Assembly: GCA_964621445.1 (NCBI GenBank)
Contig: CAZUNO010000054.1
Coordinates: forward strand, 1-9,932
DNA from: CAZUNO01 sp964621445 [NCBI: Candidatus Hadarchaeota archaeon]
GTDB lineage: Archaea > CAYQAE01 > CAYVLA01
Direction of reading: 5' to 3'
DNA length: 9,932 nt
The notes beneath the pieces were generated by a model. It was not told where the DNA came from. It ran no database searches and was given only the letters and a program-made list of their open reading frames with translations. The translations under genes were made by a program, and so were the position numbers. Shown here in pieces: positions 5,395 through 9,932 of this stretch (its first letter is position 1; the number at the start of each line of letters is the position of its first letter).

Positions 5395-6554
5395 TTTCTC
5401 TCATCCTCCCAATTGAAAATCGTCTCCAAATCCTTATCCCCCCTCCCCGAAAGGTTTATCACCATTATCTGATGGGGTCCAAAGTCTCGTGATTTTACCT
5501 CTGCGTAGGCCAGGGCATGGGCCGGTTCCAATGCAGGTATGATTCCATCGGACCTGCTCAAGGTGTAGGTTGCCTTAAGCGCTTCCTCATCCCTAATGGA
5601 CACGTAATCAACCTTTCCTTGATCCCTCCACTGTGCATGTTCGGGACCCACCCCCGGATAGTCCAGCCCCGCTGAAATGCTATCCGTTTCCAGTACCTGT
5701 CCGTGCCTGTCCTGTAGAAGGTAGGACATAGTTCCATGAAGGACTCCCCTGCTACCGCCACAAAGAGTTGCCCCGTTACTGAAGTCCGGTCCTTTGCCGC
5801 CAGCTTCCACACCATATAGCGCTATATCGTCATTGATGAACTCGTGGAAAATCCCCGCCGCATTGCTACCGCCCCCCACGCAGGCAAAGATAGCATCGGG
5901 AAGTCGACCTTCCTTCTCCAGGATCTGTTGCCTGGTCTCCTGCCCGATCACCCGTTGGAAATCCCTCACCATGGTTGGATATGGGTGAGGACCAACCACG
6001 GAGCCCAGGACATAGAAGGTGTTTTCAGAGTTGGCCGCCCAGTCACGCATGGCCTCGTTTACGGAATCCTTTAAGGTCTTCGATCCATTTTCAACCTTTA
6101 CCACCTCGGCCCCGCAAAGCCTCATCCGGAAAACGTTCATCTTCTGCCTTTTCATATCCTTGGCGCCCATATAGACGATGCACTCCAGACCAATGGCGGC
6201 AGCGGCCATAGCCGTTGCCACTCCGTGTTGTCCTGCCCCCGTTTCCGCTATGATTCTTGTTTTGCACATTCTTTTGGCAAGCAGGACCTGACCTAAGGTA
6301 TTGTTGAGTTTATGAGCACCTCCATGGAGCAGGTCCTCACGCTTTAGGTATATCCTAGTGTTCCAGTCTTTGCTGAGATTTGGTAGATAGGTTAGGGGGG
6401 TTGGCCTTCCCGCATAGCTCTGGAGAAGCTCCCGTTTCTCATCGAGGAACTCAGGGTCAGACATAGCCTCTTCCCAGGAATCCTCCAGTTCTTCCAGGGC
6501 TGGCATGATCATCTCGGATACGAATTGTCCACCATACTCTCCGAATTGTCTCAT
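5391..6554 (-). CDS. trpB: Tryptophan synthase beta subunit (TrpB1 type)
   Basis: A pyridoxal-phosphate enzyme that joins indole and L-serine to make L-tryptophan, working as an alpha2-beta2 complex with TrpA. At 387 residues it is the short TrpB1 form, not the longer TrpB2. The start [13 protein letters not shown] is canonical. The PLP lysine is Lys82 in HGGAHKLNN (77-85), the catalytic glutamate is Glu104 in AETGAGQHG (103-111), the cofactor-phosphate loop is GGGSN (227-231), and the pyridine nitrogen contact is Ser369 in LSGRGDKD (368-375). The residues [13 protein letters not shown] (188-200) also match well-studied bacterial and Pyrococcus enzymes. The ATG start overlaps the trpF stop as ATGA, and the end overlaps trpA as GTGA. 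Nothing is missing. Confidence 0.98.
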   Translation of the reverse strand: MRQFGEYGGQFVSEMIMPALEELEDSWEEAMSDPEFLDEKRELLQSYAGRPTPLTYLPNLSKDWNTRIYLKREDLLHGGAHKLNNTLGQVLLAKRMCKTRIIAETGAGQHGVATAMAAAAIGLECIVYMGAKDMKRQKMNVFRMRLCGAEVVKVENGSKTLKDSVNEAMRDWAANSENTFYVLGSVVGPHPYPTMVRDFQRVIGQETRQQILEKEGRLPDAIFACVGGGSNAAGIFHEFINDDIALYGVEAGGKGPDFSNGATLCGGSRGVLHGTMSYLLQDRHGQVLETDSISAGLDYPGVGPEHAQWRDQGKVDYVSIRDEEALKATYTLSRSDGIIPALEPAHALAYAEVKSRDFGPHQIMVINLSGRGDKDLETIFNWEDERK

Positions 6555-7222
6555 CCGCTTTGCCTCCTCACGTTGTCTATAAAGGCTGAAATAAGCTCAG
6601 GGTCCTTTGTGGCCGGTCCTGATTCAACACCGGTAGACACATCGACGCCAAAAGGCTGGACCAGTGATATGGCTTCGCCCACATTAGATGGATTTAGACC
6701 TCCGGCCAGAATCATTCTCGTATCTTTTAGCCTACGGCACAGCGATTTCGATTTTTCCCAGTCATGTATTGCCCCGGTACCGCCCGATCCATCATAGGCC
6801 GGACTGTCCAGGATAATAGCATCTGCGTGGCGAGAAAACTCCCTGCAGATGCTACTAAGAATATCCAGATCCCTTTCCTGGTCCACACCAACGGACTTGA
6901 AGATCTGGACCTTGGCAAGGCCTCTCCCATCTAGCTCCTTTCTGAGCTCCAGAATCCTGGGGGAAGGGAAATACCCGTGAATCTGGATAGCGTCGGCGCC
7001 AGTTTGAGCTGCCATTTGTGCCAGCTCACCTATCTTATTGTCCATAGTTACGATAACCTTGCAAACACTCCTTCCTCGCGCAAGGATTCTAGACGCGGTC
7101 TCAAGGTCCAGAGATCGGCTGGAAGGCGCGTTCACTACCGCCCCCACGGCATTCGCGCCATTCCTGACGGCGGTCAGAATATCCTGCTCTCTGGTGAGAC
7201 CGCATATCTTTATCCAGGTCAT
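6551..7222 (-). CDS. trpF: Phosphoribosylanthranilate isomerase
   Basis: Catalyses the Amadori rearrangement of N-(5'-phosphoribosyl)anthranilate to CdRP, the step between TrpD and TrpC. The 223-residue TIM barrel begins with WIKICGLT (3-10), where Cys7 is the catalytic base, and has the catalytic acid Asp139 in AIILDS (135-140). GGTG (147-150) lies in the following loop. The phosphate-binding motifs [11 protein letters not shown] (171-181) and [11 protein letters not shown] (191-201) are typical, as is IQIHG (79-83). It is a separate gene here, not fused to trpC. The ATG start overlaps the trpC stop as ATGA, and its stop overlaps the trpB start in the same way. Confidence 0.96.
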   Translation of the reverse strand: MTWIKICGLTREQDILTAVRNGANAVGAVVNAPSSRSLDLETASRILARGRSVCKVIVTMDNKIGELAQMAAQTGADAIQIHGYFPSPRILELRKELDGRGLAKVQIFKSVGVDQERDLDILSSICREFSRHADAIILDSPAYDGSGGTGAIHDWEKSKSLCRRLKDTRMILAGGLNPSNVGEAISLVQPFGVDVSTGVESGPATKDPELISAFIDNVRRQSG

Positions 7223-7995
7223 GAAGCTGCCCTCCCCTGGAGTTCTAGAATCCTCCTTCCCACATTACCTTTCATCAGAGCTGATCCGATGAGGAAAGCG
7301 TCGCATAGGCCCTCCATTTCCTCCACCTCCGACCTATTCATGTATCCGCTCTCGCTGACAATGAGGATATTATCGGGAAACATCCCGGCTAGATTTCGAG
7401 TGACACCAAGATCGATCGAGAAATTCCTCAGATTTCGATTATTTATCCCCACGATTTCCGGTTCCAGGACAATTGCCTGCTCCACCTCATACTCATCATG
7501 AACCTCCACCAAGGGAGTTATACCCAGGTCCATCGCCGTTTCAAACAAGACCTCCAGATCATCCCCCAACAAACGGGCTATGAGAAGAACCATATCAGCC
7601 CCCAAACGGTCGGCTTCCTCAATTTCCCTTTTTTCAGTCAGGAAATCCTTCATAAGCAGGGGAACATTTGCCTGCAGGGCAACATCTGCAAACATCTCCT
7701 TACTACCCCCAAAGTGGAGGTCTTCTGTCAGCACTGAAATACCGGCGACATCCACATCCACCATATACTTTACGATGGCCGCGATATCTGGGTTTTTTCT
7801 AAGAATGCCTCCAGACGGTGACCTTGGTTTTATCTCACCGATAATTGGGGTGATACCCTGGCTTGCCAGGAACTCAATCCTTTCGCATATGCCCATATGC
7901 TCTGGGCGACAAATATCCATATGTAGGGGGGACTCGCACCTCTTGTTTTCCCTTATGCTAGATACAAGATCATCCCATTTATCCCTATTGGCCAC
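7219..7995 (-). CDS. trpC: Indole-3-glycerol-phosphate synthase
   Basis: Closes the indole ring: CdRP is decarboxylated and cyclised to indole-3-glycerol phosphate. The 258-residue TIM barrel has all active-site residues of the well-studied Sulfolobus enzyme at equivalent spacing. These are Glu54 and Lys56 in GEIKPRSPSGG (53-63), Lys116 in LMKDF (114-118), Glu164 in PLVEVH (161-166), Asn185 in GINNRNL (183-189), and Glu215-Ser-Gly in VSESGY (213-218). The start is GTG at 7995, whose first base is the last base of the trpD stop codon (TAGTG), so the two are tightly coupled. The N-terminal helix expected before the barrel is present (about 1-47), which supports this start. Not fused to trpF. 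Confidence 0.97.
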   Translation of the reverse strand: MANRDKWDDLVSSIRENKRCESPLHMDICRPEHMGICERIEFLASQGITPIIGEIKPRSPSGGILRKNPDIAAIVKYMVDVDVAGISVLTEDLHFGGSKEMFADVALQANVPLLMKDFLTEKREIEEADRLGADMVLLIARLLGDDLEVLFETAMDLGITPLVEVHDEYEVEQAIVLEPEIVGINNRNLRNFSIDLGVTRNLAGMFPDNILIVSESGYMNRSEVEEMEGLCDAFLIGSALMKGNVGRRILELQGRAAS

Positions 7996-9050
7996 TAGTC
8001 GGTCCCCCTTCCTGGGAGAGAAAGAGGACCATCCTTCACTCCATTTGCCCTGAGAAAACCGGACATTGCCCTCAGAGCCCTCCCGCTTTCAATTGATTCC
8101 ATGGCAAGGGGAAAGGCCTCGGTTATTGAGAGATCATCGCTAGCTGCTGCTATGGCCGCCGCTCCATTGATGGCAACTACATCCCGCCTTGGACCACTGT
8201 CTCTGTTGGTCATTATATTGATCAATATCTCAGCGTTTAGATTCAAATTGCCTCCCCTTAGATCAATCAGATGAACCCGCTCCAACCCAAAATCCTCAGG
8301 CCTCAGAGTGTAGGTTCTTACCTCGCCCTTTCTGGCCTCCGATATCTTGGTCCTGGTGGTGAGTGATATCTCGTCTAGTCCATCCTCACCATGCACCACG
8401 AAGGCTCTTTCCAGACCTATTGCCGATGCCACCCTGGCCATCTTTTCGGTCAAATTTCCGTCATAGACCCCCATTACATGACCTTTTGCCTGGCAAGGAT
8501 TGGTCAAAGGACCGAGTATGTTGAAGAAGGTCCTAATTCCAATTTCAACCCTAGGGCCAATCGCATGCTTCATGGCGGGGTGGAAAACCGGTGCAAACAT
8601 GAAGCAGAGCCCAGTTCTCTCCATGATAGCCTCCACCTGTTTGGGGGACAGGTCCAGCCTCGCACCCAGACATTCGAGAACATCAGCGGAACCGCAGTTG
8701 CTGGATACAGATCGATTTCCGTGTTTTGCCACTGGCACCCCCGCACCCCTGGCAACGAACATGGCCCCGGTGGATATGTTGAAGGTACCCACCCCATCAC
8801 CGCCCGTTCCACAGGTATCAACAATACGTCCATTTACCCTCGGCCTTATCCTAACCGACCTTTCCCGCATCTCCTGCACAAATGAGGCGATCTCCTGCAC
8901 CGTCTCCCCCTTTATCCTCATCGCGGTTATGAAAGAGGCGATTTGGGCCGGCGTGGCACCGCCCTCCATGATATCCTTCATTGCCGACCGTGCAACATCG
9001 CCCTCCAGGTTCGTGCCTTCAACAGACTTGGTAATTGCCTCTCTAATCAT
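7995..9050 (-). CDS. trpD: Anthranilate phosphoribosyltransferase
   Basis: Transfers phosphoribosyl from PRPP to anthranilate, the second committed step. The 351 residues are normal for a stand-alone TrpD, with a helical N-terminal domain (about 1-70) and the larger alpha/beta domain. The glycine-rich PRPP loop is DTCGTGGDG (78-86), and the second binding motif is KHGNRSVSSNCGSADVLE (109-126). The arginine for anthranilate lies in GPRVEIG (166-172), followed by the family signature RTFFNILGPLTNP (173-185), and the metal-binding pair is Asp226-Glu227. The start is ATG at 9050, overlapping the trpG stop as ATGA. GGAGG sits upstream at a good distance within the trpG end, the clearest ribosome site in the window. 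TrpD is not fused to TrpG, unlike in enteric bacteria. Confidence 0.98.
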   Translation of the reverse strand: MIREAITKSVEGTNLEGDVARSAMKDIMEGGATPAQIASFITAMRIKGETVQEIASFVQEMRERSVRIRPRVNGRIVDTCGTGGDGVGTFNISTGAMFVARGAGVPVAKHGNRSVSSNCGSADVLECLGARLDLSPKQVEAIMERTGLCFMFAPVFHPAMKHAIGPRVEIGIRTFFNILGPLTNPCQAKGHVMGVYDGNLTEKMARVASAIGLERAFVVHGEDGLDEISLTTRTKISEARKGEVRTYTLRPEDFGLERVHLIDLRGGNLNLNAEILINIMTNRDSGPRRDVVAINGAAAIAAASDDLSITEAFPLAMESIESGRALRAMSGFLRANGVKDGPLSLPGRGTD

Positions 9051-9619
9051 TGGTTATCCTCCAGAAAATTTCGTAGTATGAGCTTTCCACTCATTGTGAG
9101 GATGGATTCGGGGTGAAATTGAACCCCTTCGATGGGGTATTTTCGATGTCTTAGGCCCATAATGACCCCATCCTGGGTTCGACTGGTAACCCGTAGCACG
9201 CTTGGGAATTGGTCCTCTGAAACGACTAGGGAATGGTATCTTACGGCCGAGAATGGATTTTCAACACCAGCATAAAGGCCCTGGCTTTCATGTTCCACCA
9301 AGGATCTTTTACCATGAATTGGCGTCGGCGCCTTCACGATTTTGGCACCGAATACATGAGCTATGGCCTGGTGGCCGAGGCATACTCCAAGAATGGGCCT
9401 CTCGTGGAATGAGTCTATGATCCTACAACTGACCCCAGCCTCTTCGGGCCGGCCCGGCCCCGGGGATATCACTATCAGGTCCGGGTCGATCTTCGATACC
9501 TCGGAGATGGAGATCTGGTTCCTCCTGACAACCAGGTCTGCACCTATGAGGCCCAGGTATTGGGATATATTGTAAACGAAGGAATCATAATTATCGATTA
9601 ATAGCACCGTTGGATTCAC
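9047..9619 (-). CDS. trpG: Anthranilate synthase glutaminase subunit
   Basis: A class-I glutamine amidotransferase that releases ammonia from glutamine for the TrpE active site. The 190 residues comprise one complete domain. They show the start [13 protein letters not shown] (6-18), SPGPGRP (52-58), the nucleophile elbow GVCLGHQA (78-85) with Cys80, VRYHSL (126-131), and the other two catalytic residues in [10 protein letters not shown] (166-175), His169 and Glu171. The start GTG at 9619 overlaps the trpE stop as GTGA. The sequence alone cannot exclude a shared role with p-aminobenzoate synthase (PabA), but its place directly after trpE in a full trp operon makes TrpG by far the more likely. 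Confidence 0.97.
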   Translation of the reverse strand: MNPTVLLIDNYDSFVYNISQYLGLIGADLVVRRNQISISEVSKIDPDLIVISPGPGRPEEAGVSCRIIDSFHERPILGVCLGHQAIAHVFGAKIVKAPTPIHGKRSLVEHESQGLYAGVENPFSAVRYHSLVVSEDQFPSVLRVTSRTQDGVIMGLRHRKYPIEGVQFHPESILTMSGKLILRNFLEDNQ

Positions 9620-9932
9620 AGTGCCTCACCACCAACGGCCTGGTAGAGAGCACGCAGCTTGTTTTGGCACTCCTGGTACTCGATCTCCGGGTCCGAGTCG
9701 TGGACGATACCGGAACCCGCCTGTAAATGGAGCTTCCCCTTGCTGGTAAACATGGTTCGGATGGCTATGGCCAGGTCCATATTGCCCTGGAAGTCAATAT
9801 ACCCCACAGCTCCCCCGTAAGGGCCTCGGCGCAGAGGCTCCAGCTCTTCAATTATCTCCATTGCCCTTACCTTGGGGGCCCCAGAAACCGTTCCTGCCGG
9901 GAAAACCGCCCGAAGGGTGTCAAGAGCGTCAT
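9616..9932 (-). CDS. trpE: Anthranilate synthase large subunit (partial, C-terminal end)
   Basis: The gene runs off the right edge. The last 104 codons are inside and in frame to the edge, so the ATG at 9861 is internal and not a start. The enzyme converts chorismate and ammonia to anthranilate. Visible signature blocks of the chorismate-binding domain are [18 protein letters not shown], then [27 protein letters not shown] and [13 protein letters not shown], ending with an EYQECQNK...AL tail. The PIPES-type start of the chorismate site and the tryptophan feedback-binding N-terminal domain lie outside the window, so feedback control cannot be assessed. The same C-terminal motifs occur in PabB and isochorismate synthases; the trp operon context decides for TrpE. 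It overlaps trpG by four bases (GTGA). Confidence 0.96.
   Translation of the reverse strand, partial: DALDTLRAVFPAGTVSGAPKVRAMEIIEELEPLRRGPYGGAVGYIDFQGNMDLAIAIRTMFTSKGKLHLQAGSGIVHDSDPEIEYQECQNKLRALYQAVGGEAL

Noticed and set aside
5391-6554. TrpB as a recent transfer from enteric bacteria because of its HGGAHK motif
   Set aside because: The same motif and the GPHPYP region are present, as I remember them, in Pyrococcus TrpB1, so the resemblance does not indicate direction or date of transfer.
8391-9081. Long plus-strand open frames opposite trpD (164 and 193 codons)
   Set aside because: They are antisense to a fully intact TrpD with all motifs, have no recognisable domains and no upstream signals. 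Codon bias of trpD explains the lack of stops.

Overview
The window looks like a piece of an archaeal chromosome, most likely from a Thermoplasmata-type or other euryarchaeal lineage. The evidence is a Tan1-like stand-alone THUMP protein, a MoaD/SAMP-like protein ending in Gly-Gly, an F420-type luciferase-family oxidoreductase, heavy use of AGG/AGA for arginine and ATA for isoleucine, frequent TTG starts without a convincing Shine-Dalgarno site, and small membrane-anchored proteins with extracellular beta-rich domains. The lineage is inferred from style; no rRNA or other marker gene is present.

Layout. Positions 1-287 hold no confident gene: perhaps the tail of an upstream gene (frame open to 131), a G/C-rich hairpin at 122-150, and the leader of the next gene. 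Positions 288-1286 (+) encode a luciferase-like (LLM) flavin/F420-dependent oxidoreductase. It converges on a metallo-beta-lactamase-fold hydrolase at 1318-2031 (-). A 168-base divergent promoter region (2032-2199) separates that gene from four plus-strand genes: a THUMP-domain RNA-binding protein (2200-2718), a small one-helix membrane protein with a Cys/His zinc-site-like motif (2768-3148), a one-helix membrane protein with an outward-facing domain carrying four N-glycosylation sequons (3197-3607), and an exported single-domain rhodanese (3739-4257).

The right 57% of the window is a compact tryptophan operon on the minus strand, read from right to left: trpE (only its last 104 codons are inside), trpG, trpD, trpC, trpF, trpB, trpA, then a MoaD/ThiS/SAMP-like ubiquitin-fold gene. 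Every junction overlaps (ATGA, GTGA, TAGTG or a 7-base overlap), implying one transcript and coupled translation. The seven Trp proteins cover the whole route from chorismate to tryptophan. TrpE/TrpG make anthranilate, TrpD adds phosphoribosyl, TrpF isomerises, TrpC closes the indole ring, and TrpA/TrpB turn indole-glycerol phosphate plus serine into tryptophan. All catalytic residues I could check are present. The operon promoter lies upstream of trpE, outside the window, so its regulation cannot be read here.

I see no CRISPR array, insertion sequence, tRNA, rRNA, phage gene or defence system. The least ordinary parts are the MoaD-like gene coupled to trpA and the run of small, poorly known membrane or exported proteins at 2768-4257.
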